NCBI GenBank assembly: GCA_000990945.1
Contig: LBQR01000022.1
Coordinates: forward strand, 1-41,013
Reading direction: 5' to 3'
Length of the DNA stretch: 41,013 bases
Origin: Candidatus Moranbacteria bacterium GW2011_GWF2_35_54
GTDB taxonomy: Bacteria; Patescibacteriota; Minisyncoccia; Moranbacterales; UBA9337
Position 1 is the first letter of the stretch. Every line of letters begins with the position of its first letter. The notes under the pieces are model-generated. The model worked only from the letters and a program-made list of their open reading frames with translations, made no database searches and had not been told where the DNA came from. This document shows, piece after piece, positions 10,601-20,184 of this stretch. The translations under genes and the position numbers were made by a program.

Positions 10601-10624
10601 AATGTTAATATGCTAACATGCTAA
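10601..10624 (+). repeat. Octamer array upstream of the CAP gene promoter
   Basis: AATGTTAA TATGCTAA CATGCTAA. Confidence 0.8.
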
Positions 10625-10631
10625 AATGAAT

Positions 10632-10660
10632 TTGCTTTTTGTCTTATTCTATGCTATAAT
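10632..10660 (+). promoter_or_regulatory. Sigma70-like promoter
   Basis: TTGCTT-17-TATAAT. Confidence 0.65.
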
Positions 10661-10698
10661 TGATTTAGAATAGAAATTAAAAAAGATTAAAAGATAGT

Positions 10699-10757
10699 GT
10701 CGTTTCGCAGTTTGTGCCCCAAAAAGGGCTCAAATCAATGGGTGAAACGGCTTTTTT
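10699..10757 (+). promoter_or_regulatory. Structured 5' leader ending in U-run (attenuator or candidate riboswitch/leader RNA)
   Basis: GTCGTTTC/GAAACGGC 8-bp closing stem, inner GTTTGTGCCC/GGGCTCAAAT stem, then T6; lies between promoter and start codon. Confidence 0.5.
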
Positions 10758-10769
10758 ATTTGATTTTTT

Positions 10770-11576
10770 ATGAAAAACACAACATTAAAACTAAATACTT
10801 TAAAATCAAGCCTTCTAATAAGCGTTTTTGTCTTTATTTCTTTTTATTATTCATCCACAACCTATGCCAAAGAAATAAACTCTCAAAATATTATCGAACT
10901 CATCAATTATAGTCGTTTGAGTAATAGCTTAAACCCTCTTGCAGAAAGCTCCATTCTTTCTGAAGTGGCGCAATCAAAAGTTTCTGATATGGCCAAAAAC
11001 CACTATTTTGCCCATACTTCCCCCGCTGGAGTTACTCCTTGGCATTGGTTTGATAAAAATAATTATTCTTACAAATATGCCGGAGAAAATTTAGCTATTA
11101 ATTACGAGTCTGCCGAAGAAGAGCATGGGGCCTGGATGAAAAGCATCGCGCACAAAGAAAATATTTTAAATTCTAATTTTAAAGAAATAGGTGTTGCTAC
11201 TTCCAAGGGAATAATCAATGGCAAAAAATCAAATATTACGGTAACAGTTTTTGGCACACCCGAAGAAAATATTTTAGCGACTGCTGGAAAATCATCTGTG
11301 GCAAACAAAAATAGTTACATTTTAGGAGTTCAGTCTCAAGGTGTCAAACCGCTACCTCTGAAAAAGGGTTCTGCGTACCAATTAAATATCAGTCCTAAAT
11401 TTACCGGATCAATCAAAAAACAATCCCATAATATAGTTTGGACTGTCGCCTTGATTGCGATTTTAATTGTTTTAAAAGATATCGTTTTAAGAACCATTAA
11501 CGCCCAAACTTTTCAACATAGGCATTCTGTAGTAAATTTAATTTTATTTATCATGATTTATGCTATCTTTTTCTGA
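10770..11576 (+). CDS. CAP/SCP-domain (YkwD-like) extracellular protein with C-terminal membrane segment
   Basis: INYSRLSNSLNPLAESSILSEVAQSKVSDMAKNHYFAHTSPAG, AGENLAINYES, IAHKENILNSNFKEIGVA. Confidence 0.88.
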   Translation: MKNTTLKLNTLKSSLLISVFVFISFYYSSTTYAKEINSQNIIELINYSRLSNSLNPLAESSILSEVAQSKVSDMAKNHYFAHTSPAGVTPWHWFDKNNYSYKYAGENLAINYESAEEEHGAWMKSIAHKENILNSNFKEIGVATSKGIINGKKSNITVTVFGTPEENILATAGKSSVANKNSYILGVQSQGVKPLPLKKGSAYQLNISPKFTGSIKKQSHNIVWTVALIAILIVLKDIVLRTINAQTFQHRHSVVNLILFIMIYAIFF

Positions 11577-12344
11577 AATTTTAAATAACTCATAAAATAT
11601 GATAGCTGCACTAACTGCCACATTCAAAGATTCTATACTGGATGTGGTTTTTATATTTATGAATTTATCTGCTTCTTTTTCTAGAATTACATCCACGCCC
11701 TGACTTTCACTTCCCAAAATAATGCAACGCTTTTTCTTTATTTCAAAGATACCATCAAGACTCTCGCCTTTTTGGACATTGGTGGTGTAAATAGTAAAAT
11801 TATTTTCTCTTATTTTTCTAAAAATCTCGCTCTCTTTATCAAAGACGATATTTAATTTAAATATCGCATCTTTGGCAGCTTGAATAGTTTTTAAGTTATA
11901 GATATCTGCACATTTTTCATCTAGGACAATATTTTTTAAACCAAAAGCTAGCGCACTCCTCAAAATCGTTCCCAAATTTCCTGGATCATTAATGCCATTA
12001 AGATAAATAATGTCATTGTTCCAATCTAATGCCATTTCCTTTTTTTCATAAACGGCCACAACCCCCTGCGAAGAGTCCAATGAAGTTAGATTTTTTTTAA
12101 TATTTTCACTGACCAAAAAAACTCTCTTTTCATCGCCCAACATGTCTGCTAATACGACTTTATTTTTATCCAAAAAATCTCTTGTCAGAAAAAGTTCTTT
12201 AAAATAAATGTTGCTAGCAAAGGCATCCTTGATAATTTTCCAATTTTCTACTACAAATTCTCCTCGCAATTGACGATATTTTTTAAGTTTTAATTTGTTT
12301 AATTCTTTAATTTTTTTATTATCTTTGCTTTCAATTATAATCAT
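11544..12344 (-). CDS. RNA methyltransferase, SpoU/TrmH family
   Basis: LNGINDPGNLGTILRSALAFG, IILGSESQGV, IESLNVAVSAAIIFYEL. Confidence 0.94.
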   Translation of the reverse strand: MIIIESKDNKKIKELNKLKLKKYRQLRGEFVVENWKIIKDAFASNIYFKELFLTRDFLDKNKVVLADMLGDEKRVFLVSENIKKNLTSLDSSQGVVAVYEKKEMALDWNNDIIYLNGINDPGNLGTILRSALAFGLKNIVLDEKCADIYNLKTIQAAKDAIFKLNIVFDKESEIFRKIRENNFTIYTTNVQKGESLDGIFEIKKKRCIILGSESQGVDVILEKEADKFINIKTTSSIESLNVAVSAAIIFYELFKISEKDSINHDK

Positions 12345-12353
12345 ATGAGCATT

Positions 12354-12385
12354 TTAGCATGTTAGCATATTAACACGTTAGCATA
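12354..12385 (-). repeat. Octamer array upstream of SpoU/TrmH gene
   Basis: TTAGCATG TTAGCATA TTAACACG TTAGCATA. Confidence 0.8.
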
Positions 12386-12428
12386 TTAACTTCACTGCAA
12401 ATATACAAATCTACAAATTCCTAGAGGC

Positions 12429-12511
12429 GTCATCAGTCAAAAGTCACCGAGTCATTGAAATACAATTTTTAATGTTGATAACTGATGACTGATGACTTTT
12501 GACTTGATGAC
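12429..12511. repeat. Near-perfect 18/19-bp inverted repeat
   Basis: gtcatcagtcaaaagtca ... tgacttttgacttgatgac. Confidence 0.7.
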
Positions 12512-12548
12512 AATTTCTAAAATCCTAAATTCCCATATTCCTAAATTC

Positions 12549-13748
12549 TTAATTGCCCAACAGTTCATTGATAGTATCTTCATCATCGCATGAATATTTA
12601 TTATCAGCCGAGTAGAATTTTTTAGACTTACCATGGCAACCTCCATTTTCCTTGGGAAGCACAGCCACCATCGGCATCAAGAAACCGACATCCCGTTGGG
12701 CAAAATAATTATCCAGATATTTAAGCGATTGAGCCCGCTCCTCTTTGGTCATCAAGGAAAAAGTGCTCATATCATCCCCTATCTTTCCGCTCCAGTCCAG
12801 ATGAGCAAAGACATTATTAGCTTTACTTTTAAACTTGTCATGCCAAAGTAAAGCCCAGCACCAATCGCCTTCTTTTTTCCACCACCGCGAATAACATGGA
12901 CCGTTTTCAATTGTACCGCTGAAATTTAAGCCTACTCCTCCTTCGATAAAATCAAATTGGCGCAAATAATTTTCATCTTCAATATCGTTAGTTTGCGCAC
13001 CAATTACAATTTGCATCCCCCTGAGACCTGCGTATCTTCTCATCTTTTCCAATACAATTCCAATTGATGGTTCGGAGATATAGTCTTGATAAAAAACCTG
13101 TCCAAACATAAAACTCTGCACCCCCAAATCCATCGCTCTTTTGGTAATATCTAAGACGTAGCGCTGATATTCTTTTTTGGCCAAAGATGGTTTGCAGGTA
13201 TGTTCTCCCCAGAAATTTTTGCTTCCCGATCGGCACATTTTATCGAAATCTAATTCGCGCTCCCCTGCTTCATAATAATATTTGGTTTTGGTGCTAATAG
13301 CCTCGGCAATAAACATCCCATATACAACTTCTTTTTTCTCTATTTTGCCCATATTCTTCTTAACCTCCTCAAAGTCAGGAGCCTGAAGCCAAGTCTCAAT
13401 AGAGCGGTGCAAATAATAACACTTAGAACGATTTATCAATTTCAAGAGGCCGTCAGTACCATCCACATAGCCATTTAATAAACCATCTGCCACGCAACCG
13501 CTACTTTTCATCTTTTCCATCTTGGGTGGCGGAGGTGGCGGGATAACCTCATCTACTGGCAAAAGTTCTTTTAAACGAAAATCGTCCTCCCAATATTCAT
13601 CGCCTTTATTTTCAAAAACTATTTTTTGGTTGCCTATCTTATTTTTTTCTGAAACTCTATGCCAGAATATTCCCAAACTTAAACTTATTACTATCAAAAA
13701 TAGCATTCCCCATATAATCTTTGATTTTTTAAAGCTTAAGTAACGCAT
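12549..13748 (-). CDS. Hypothetical membrane-anchored extracytoplasmic protein
   Basis: ORF 399 aa; N-terminal TM, Pro-rich linker EVIPPPPPPK, large Cys-containing ectodomain. Confidence 0.65.
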   Translation of the reverse strand: MRYLSFKKSKIIWGMLFLIVISLSLGIFWHRVSEKNKIGNQKIVFENKGDEYWEDDFRLKELLPVDEVIPPPPPPKMEKMKSSGCVADGLLNGYVDGTDGLLKLINRSKCYYLHRSIETWLQAPDFEEVKKNMGKIEKKEVVYGMFIAEAISTKTKYYYEAGERELDFDKMCRSGSKNFWGEHTCKPSLAKKEYQRYVLDITKRAMDLGVQSFMFGQVFYQDYISEPSIGIVLEKMRRYAGLRGMQIVIGAQTNDIEDENYLRQFDFIEGGVGLNFSGTIENGPCYSRWWKKEGDWCWALLWHDKFKSKANNVFAHLDWSGKIGDDMSTFSLMTKEERAQSLKYLDNYFAQRDVGFLMPMVAVLPKENGGCHGKSKKFYSADNKYSCDDEDTINELLGN

Positions 13749-13821
13749 ATTTAGTTTTTTAAAAACTCCTTGTTTATTATTAATTGTAATATAGGAAAGG
13801 ATTTAAGTAAATAAAAATCTC

Positions 13822-13851
13822 TTGACAAAAAAATAGTTTATGAGTAAACTA
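13822..13851 (+). promoter_or_regulatory. Promoter with overlapping palindromic operator for marR-RND operon
   Basis: TTGACA-17-TAAACT; TAGTTTA-TGAG-TAAACTA inverted repeat (13834-13851) covers the -10. Confidence 0.65.
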
Positions 13852-13896
13852 ATTTAGTAATTGAAATAAGTCAAAATAATCTTGTAAAAATAACCT

Positions 13897-14364
13897 ATGA
13901 AATGCATCAAAATTCCCTCCGAAGATTTCATTTTCATTGGAGAAAAAATCGAATCCATGGCCAATAAATGTATCTTTCACCCAATGGGGCTCTCTTTGTC
14001 ATCCATGCGAATTTTGAGTTATTTGCACAACAAAAAAGTAACCACCGCCAAAGAATTGCTCATTTTAACTGGAAAAAGTAAATCTAACATTACTCAGAGA
14101 CTCAATATTTTAGAGAAAAATGGCCTCATTACTCGAGACAAAAGCCTTCAGAGTAAAGATAGAAGGGAAACTTTACTTAAAATAACTTCCTTGGGGAAAT
14201 CTCGAGTCAAAGAAGCCTTCAATAAAGTAGAAAAATTTCATTTATCTAAAGAAAAATATTTTACCAAAAAAGAAATAGAAGAGCATATCAAATTTATGCA
14301 TAAGTTAACAATTTTTCTAAATAAAGAAGAAGCCAAATTAAAAAATGTTTTTAATAAAAAATAA
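13897..14364 (+). CDS. MarR family transcriptional regulator
   Basis: Winged-helix pattern TAKELLILTGKSKSNITQRLNILEKNGLITRDKSLQSKDRRETLLKITSLGK. Confidence 0.9.
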   Translation: MKCIKIPSEDFIFIGEKIESMANKCIFHPMGLSLSSMRILSYLHNKKVTTAKELLILTGKSKSNITQRLNILEKNGLITRDKSLQSKDRRETLLKITSLGKSRVKEAFNKVEKFHLSKEKYFTKKEIEEHIKFMHKLTIFLNKEEAKLKNVFNKK

Positions 14365-14384
14365 TTCAACTATTAATAATCACT

Positions 14385-15458
14385 ATGAAATCAAAGCTAT
14401 TTATCTCAATCATTCTAATCGCTATCTTGTCCACCCTAGCTTTTAGGTTTTCTCAAAAAAAACCAGACACCGAAGAAGCTACGGTTAAGAAGCCCACCTT
14501 GGTCTCTACTCAAACTGTTTCAGCTAGTTACAATTTCAAAAAAACCGCCACTTACCCGGCGATTATCACCAGCAACCAGCAAGTTACCCTATCAGCCACT
14601 ACTAGCGGAACAATTACCCAACTTAACTTTGATTTAGGAAAAAATATTTCTCAAGGACAACGTTTGGCCACTATTGACTTAGCTGGCACAATTTCCAATT
14701 TTGGAGAAAGCGGACTCAGAGATAGCCGAGTTAGGGAATTAGAATCAGCTCTGGAAGTGGCTGATCAAAACTATCGTTTAGCTAAAAAGGTCTATAAAAA
14801 TCATGAAAACTATACCAACAAAAGACTCAAAGAAATAGCTGAAGCTCAACTCTCAAGCGCCAAGACAGCTTTACAGGGAGCACTGGATGGACAATTTGTA
14901 AGCGCCCCAATCTCAGGCACTATTACTCAAAAATTTGTCTCTATAGGAGATTCAATCAACAGTGGCCAAGCGATTGCCACTATTTCTAAACTAGGAAAAT
15001 TGGAAATTCAATTTTTTGTTGATAAGGAAGAATTGCCATATTTAAAAGTGGGAGATGCAGTGAAAGTTGTTGAAAACAACAATTCCGTAAGCGCCAAAAT
15101 CAGCCTAGTATCACCGCAAGCCGATGAAAAAACTAAAAGATTTCTAATTGAAGCGACACCTGCGGACAATCAAAAGCTTGCTATCGGTTCAGTTGTTAGC
15201 GTAGAATTTGATATCAATTATTCTCCCCAAGAACAAGGGAATTTAATTTTGCCCTTGTCGTCGATAATTATCAGTCAAAATGAAACTTATATTTTTATAA
15301 TCAAAAATGGAAAAGCAGAAAAAACAAATGTTGAAATAACAAAAGTTTTTGGAGAAATGGCTGAATTAAAAACAACTTTGAATAAAGAAGACCAGATAAT
15401 AATTGATGGCAGTAAATTGGTGAAGGTGGGCGATGAGGTGGCATTGGAAAATAAATAA
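14385..15458 (+). CDS. Efflux RND transporter periplasmic adaptor (HlyD/MFP)
   Basis: SGTITQLNFDLGKNISQGQRLATID, FVSAPISGTITQKFVSIGDSINSGQAIATI. Confidence 0.94.
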   Translation: MKSKLFISIILIAILSTLAFRFSQKKPDTEEATVKKPTLVSTQTVSASYNFKKTATYPAIITSNQQVTLSATTSGTITQLNFDLGKNISQGQRLATIDLAGTISNFGESGLRDSRVRELESALEVADQNYRLAKKVYKNHENYTNKRLKEIAEAQLSSAKTALQGALDGQFVSAPISGTITQKFVSIGDSINSGQAIATISKLGKLEIQFFVDKEELPYLKVGDAVKVVENNNSVSAKISLVSPQADEKTKRFLIEATPADNQKLAIGSVVSVEFDINYSPQEQGNLILPLSSIIISQNETYIFIIKNGKAEKTNVEITKVFGEMAELKTTLNKEDQIIIDGSKLVKVGDEVALENK

Positions 15459-15488
15459 ACTATTAACTTAAATTGAATTGAACTAAAA

Positions 15489-18400
15489 ATGAAAAATATT
15501 ATATTTAAAGAAAAAACTTCTCAAGAGTCAAAAAAAGTTAAATCCAGTGATTTGGCCTATCTAGAACAACTTGAGTTTAATCCCGAACTTAAAAAAAGTT
15601 GGTTAAACTTTTTTGTGGTTAATTTTAGGGTAGTCGTTTTAATGATTCTCCTTTTGTCCGGTTGGGGAATCTATTCTTATATCAAATTACCTCGCGAATC
15701 AAATCCCGAGGTAAAAATCCCGATTGCTGTTATCACAGCTGTTTACCCAGGCGCATCCCCTACCGATGTAGAAGAGTTGGTCACTAAAAAAATTGAAACC
15801 AATATTTCCGGAGTCTCAGGAATAGATAAAATAACTTCACAATCAACCAATTCATTCTCCTCTGTTACTGTAGAATTTAACGCCAGTGAAGATCTCGATA
15901 ATTCAGTGAGAAAACTGAGGGATAAATTATCTTCTATCCGAAATGACATCCCTGACGACGCCGATGATCCACAAGTGGTGGAAATATCTTTTGATGATAC
16001 CCCAATTGTTACTTTTGAATTAACAGGACCTTTCGACGGTTTTACGCTTCGAGAATACGCTGAAAAAATTCAAGATGAATTAGAAAAGATTTCTGGAATC
16101 CGAGAGGTAAAAATTTCCGGAGGAGATGAGCGAGAATTCGATATCGCTTATGACCCGCAAAAACTATCTTTTTTTAATATTTCTTTAGATCAAGCCAACG
16201 GAGCTATCGCAGCTACCAATAAAGCTATCCCGGCTGGAAATTTTGAGGGCAAAGAATACAATTATCCCGTAAGAACGGATGCTCGTTTTTATGATGCTGC
16301 TACGTTAGCGCAAATTCCTATTAGCCACCAGGAAAATGGAGCAGTTGTTTATCTTAAAGATATCGCTCAAGTAGAAGAAAAATCAATTGAAAAAAAAATT
16401 CTTTCTCGTTTTTCTCAAAACGGCAATCGGCCCCAAAATTCTATTAGTATCGCCATAGTTAAAAGAACCGGAAGCTCTATCTTGGACACTGTAGATGAAG
16501 CTAAAAAAACTATCCAAGACCAATTAAAAACTTTTCCTAGCGGATTAAACTATGCGACCACCGTAAATATGGCCGATTTAATCGAGCAAGATTTTGAACA
16601 ATTAGCTCATGACTTTATTATTACTTTAGTTTTTGTAGTAGGCGTTTTGTTTCTTATTGTGGGATTAAAAGAAGCTTTCGTAGCAGGACTCGCTATTCCC
16701 TTGGTGTTTTTCTCTACTTTTGGAGTAATGCTTGCCACCGGCACGTCTTTAAATTTCCTTTCCATTTTCTCACTTCTTTTGGCCCTGGGACTTTTAGTGG
16801 ATGATGCCATCGTGGTAGTGAGCGCTACCAAGCAATACATGAAAACGGGTAAATTTACCCCCGAAGAAGCAGTCTTATTGGTACTAAATGATTTCAAAGT
16901 TGTTTTGACAACTACTACGCTAGCCACTATCTGGGCATTCTTACCACTTTTAATGTCCAGTGGCATAATTGGAGAATATATCAAATCTATTCCGATTACT
17001 GTTTCTGTAACATTGGCTTCATCCCTCCTTATCGCATTAATGATAAACCATCCGCTAGCAGCTGTTTTGGAAAGAATTAGAATGACTAAAAGATTTTTCT
17101 TTCTTATTGTGGCTTTCTTATTATTTTTGGGTATTTTTATTATCACTCTTCATAATATTTATGGTTACATTTTTAGTGGCTTGTTTTTCGCTATTATTAT
17201 CTGGATGCTTTCCTGGTATTTCGGAAAAGGAGCTCGCACATTAAAAGAAAACGAAATATTGGTTAAAAAGGAATGGTCGGATGATGAATTGATAAAGAAA
17301 AAACTTTATTCCCAGGGTAACAGAGAAGATGGTACTTTCTCTCAGAAATTGATTCACGGTATCATTCATTTTGATAGGGTTATTCCTCTTTACGAAAAAT
17401 ATCTCAAAAAAATAATCTCTACCAAAAAATCTCGCCTTAGTTTTATTTCTGTAATTGTAATCTTATTTATTTTTTCTATGGCTTTGCCTTTTGTAGGCAT
17501 TGTCAAAACTGAATTCTTCCCCACTTCTGACGCTGAGGAAATTTATATCAGTATGCGCGCGCCTTCCGGTTTAAATTTAGACTCATCTGATAAAATTATC
17601 CAGAAAGTAGAAGAAAAACTTTATGCCTATCCGGAAATAATAAATTTCTCCACTCTTGTCGGCAACCCTGGCGCTGGCGGAGACATCGGCATAGTCCAGG
17701 ATACTTCCAATACTGCTTCTATCACCATCAAGCTCTCACCCGTTAAAGAAAGGGCTAGAAAATCCTATGAAATCGCGGAAGATATTCGCAAAGATTTAGC
17801 CGAATTTCAAGAAGCTACTCTTAAGGTGAGCAGTCCCTCTGGCGGACCGCCTTCTGGAGCTGCTTTTCAAGCTCAGATACTGGGCGATGACTTACAAGAG
17901 CTAGACAAAATTGCCCATGAATTAAAATCAGTTCTGGATTCTATCCATGGAACAGTTAATAGCGACATCTCTCTTAAAGAGTCTCCAGCCGAATACACTT
18001 TCAAATTAGACAGCGCCAAGATGGAACTTTATAACTTAAATGCTTCTTTGGTAGGCGGAACTTTACGCACCGCAATTTCCGGCAATACTATCTCTACGGT
18101 AATCAAGGGTAACAAAGACATTGATGTCGTAGCTAGATTTAATAAAGATAAAATCCCCTCTTTAGATTCAATCCAAAACTTACAGATTCTAAATATGTCA
18201 GGTGAGCCTGTTTATTTAAAAGATGTAGCTGAGATTGAACTTAAACCTTCAGTTGAAACTATTAACCGGATTGATCAAAAAAGGACGGTCCTTTTGACAG
18301 CCGGAGCTACCAAAGAAACCAACTCCAACCAAATTTTGGCTGAATTTCAAAGTAAACTTTCAAAAAACTACCTGCTACCCGAAGGTTACGAAATAACTTA

Positions 18401-18914
18401 TGGAGGAGAAAATGAACAAAATGCCGAATCGGTAGCCTCCATTCTCAGAGCAATGATTATTGCTGCCATTCTGATTTTCTCAACTATGATTATTCAATTC
18501 AATTCTTTCAAAAAATCATTAATTGTTCTGGTCACTTTGCCACTTGCCTTAATCGGAACATTTTTGGGACTAGCTATTTTTGGCATCAGCCTAAGTTTTC
18601 CTGGATTAATCGGAATCTTGGCCCTCTTCGGAATTGTGGTTAAAAATGCCATTATTCTTATTGATAAAATAAATTTAAATATCAATAGCCATATTCCATT
18701 TACTGAATCAGTGATTGATGCAGGAAAATCAAGACTCGAAGCGATTTTTGTTACTTCTATCTGCACTATTTTTGGAATTATTCCGATTACCCTATCCAAC
18801 GAAATGTGGCGCGCACTCGGAAGCGCCGTCATATTCGGATTAATTTTATCTTCCTTCTTAACTTTATTTTTGGTACCTGTATTATTTGTCACTTTTATCA
18901 AAGATAAGGAATAA
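15489..18914 (+). CDS. Efflux RND transporter permease (AcrB/MMPL-type HAE family)
   Basis: 1141 aa; YPGASPTDVEELVTKKIE, LLALGLLVDDAIVVV, GIVVKNAIILID. Confidence 0.97.
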   Translation: MKNIIFKEKTSQESKKVKSSDLAYLEQLEFNPELKKSWLNFFVVNFRVVVLMILLLSGWGIYSYIKLPRESNPEVKIPIAVITAVYPGASPTDVEELVTKKIETNISGVSGIDKITSQSTNSFSSVTVEFNASEDLDNSVRKLRDKLSSIRNDIPDDADDPQVVEISFDDTPIVTFELTGPFDGFTLREYAEKIQDELEKISGIREVKISGGDEREFDIAYDPQKLSFFNISLDQANGAIAATNKAIPAGNFEGKEYNYPVRTDARFYDAATLAQIPISHQENGAVVYLKDIAQVEEKSIEKKILSRFSQNGNRPQNSISIAIVKRTGSSILDTVDEAKKTIQDQLKTFPSGLNYATTVNMADLIEQDFEQLAHDFIITLVFVVGVLFLIVGLKEAFVAGLAIPLVFFSTFGVMLATGTSLNFLSIFSLLLALGLLVDDAIVVVSATKQYMKTGKFTPEEAVLLVLNDFKVVLTTTTLATIWAFLPLLMSSGIIGEYIKSIPITVSVTLASSLLIALMINHPLAAVLERIRMTKRFFFLIVAFLLFLGIFIITLHNIYGYIFSGLFFAIIIWMLSWYFGKGARTLKENEILVKKEWSDDELIKKKLYSQGNREDGTFSQKLIHGIIHFDRVIPLYEKYLKKIISTKKSRLSFISVIVILFIFSMALPFVGIVKTEFFPTSDAEEIYISMRAPSGLNLDSSDKIIQKVEEKLYAYPEIINFSTLVGNPGAGGDIGIVQDTSNTASITIKLSPVKERARKSYEIAEDIRKDLAEFQEATLKVSSPSGGPPSGAAFQAQILGDDLQELDKIAHELKSVLDSIHGTVNSDISLKESPAEYTFKLDSAKMELYNLNASLVGGTLRTAISGNTISTVIKGNKDIDVVARFNKDKIPSLDSIQNLQILNMSGEPVYLKDVAEIELKPSVETINRIDQKRTVLLTAGATKETNSNQILAEFQSKLSKNYLLPEGYEITYGGENEQNAESVASILRAMIIAAILIFSTMIIQFNSFKKSLIVLVTLPLALIGTFLGLAIFGISLSFPGLIGILALFGIVVKNAIILIDKINLNINSHIPFTESVIDAGKSRLEAIFVTSICTIFGIIPITLSNEMWRALGSAVIFGLILSSFLTLFLVPVLFVTFIKDKE

Positions 18915-18923
18915 GGTTAAAAC

Positions 18924-18953
18924 AAAAAACCATCTCAATTGAGATGGTTTTTT
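18924..18953 (+). terminator. Intrinsic terminator of RND operon
   Basis: aaaaaaccatctc-aatt-gagatggtttttt. Confidence 0.85.
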
Positions 18954-18959
18954 ATTTTT

Positions 18960-19145
18960 GATACTAAATCAACTTAAATACTGCTATAATGTCATTCCGA
19001 GTGAAGTGAGTCCGACCCCAAGGAGGATGAACGAAATCGAGGAATCTAAGCCCAGATCTTTCGACTTCATTTCTCCGCCAGCTGGCGGATCAATTCCGCT
19101 CAAGATGACAAATGCTGTAGGATAGATTTATTTGATTTGGTATAA
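18960..19145 (-). mobile_element. MITE-like dispersed element, copy A
   Basis: Inverted relative to copies at 22880 and 28014; ends with ATACT/TGGTAT-type imperfect inverted repeats. Confidence 0.6.
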
Positions 19146-19168
19146 GACCTGCGCTTAAAGTATTATTC

Positions 19169-19890
19169 TTATTTTCCTAAGATAATTGCCACATCTCCCT
19201 CAATTTCTTTATTTGAAAGCGCCAACTTTATTTCTGATTTAGTATTATTTGTTTTTAAAATATCCACAATTTTCTGAGCGGCATCCTTAAGACCATCTTC
19301 TTTATAAAAAACTATTATGCCGGACATATTATCTTGGGAATAATTTTTAGCTTCTACATTTTCATATTTATTGCTTGCCAAAAAATCTTTAATTTTGCCA
19401 GCTGCCCCGGCTACGCCATCTTTAGAAAATCTTTTGAGGGCGCAGTCAATTTTTCTTCCGATTCGACGCCATTTTCTTCTGCGGAAATATCTGCTGTTTG
19501 GGTTAGTTCTTTATTGCTTCTGTCTATAGACTCTTCCTGCTTGATTGCTGTTTTTTCTTCTTTTCTGTTATTCAAAAAAATATAGCTGGCAGAGCCAATA
19601 ATTAATAATATCAAAATAGAACCGGCCATCTTCCACTTGAAATTACTTGCGCTGTCTCTTTTGCCAGCCTTAATAACAATAATATTTTCATCAATGGTTG
19701 GCAGAACTTCCATTTTTTCGGAATATCTATTTCCGATAGGTTCGCTATTTATTGCTTCTGGCTTCCTAATATCCGCATTTTTATTCATTTGCGCCGAAAA
19801 TTGAGCCTTATTGTCTTTGGTGTCTGGGTTTAAATCTTTATCTTTATTTCTAACACGACCTTCTTTTTGGAAATCATCTGCCACAAACAA
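19169..19890 (-). pseudogene. Membrane protein with C-terminal LytR_C-like domain, frameshifted
   Basis: Frame 19411-19890 (TM MAGSILILLIIGSASYIFL) breaks at T4 tract 19426-19429; the other frame continues KDGVAGAAGKIKDFLASNKYENVEAKNY... Confidence 0.7.
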
Positions 19891-20184
19891 AGAACTGTCT
19901 ACAAAATCATTTGCTATAACCCTCTCCTCACTTGATTTATTTACCGCTATCTCAGTGGTATCAGTTGGATTTTCCTCAAAACTAACCCTGTCAATTCATC
20001 TCTGTTATTTTTTTTGTTTAACATTTTATTTTACACTAACATAATTTAAATTTAATTGAATTATACCACAAAAAATATTATCCTAAAACATTTCGTACAC
20101 ATTCATTAAAACTTCTTGCTAAAACCTCATTTTTCCGCCATAATAGAATGTAATGATTTGGAATAATATACTAATAAAAAATTT

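Noticed and set aside
16607-17146. Long minus-strand ORFs inside the RND permease (also 15743-15949, 18494-18901)
   Set aside because: Antisense to a clearly conserved gene; composition is shadow-ORF-like.
19411-19440. Programmed -1 frameshift in the LytR_C gene
   Set aside because: No X XXY YYZ slippery heptamer in the right frame and no clear stimulatory structure; a homopolymer indel is simpler.
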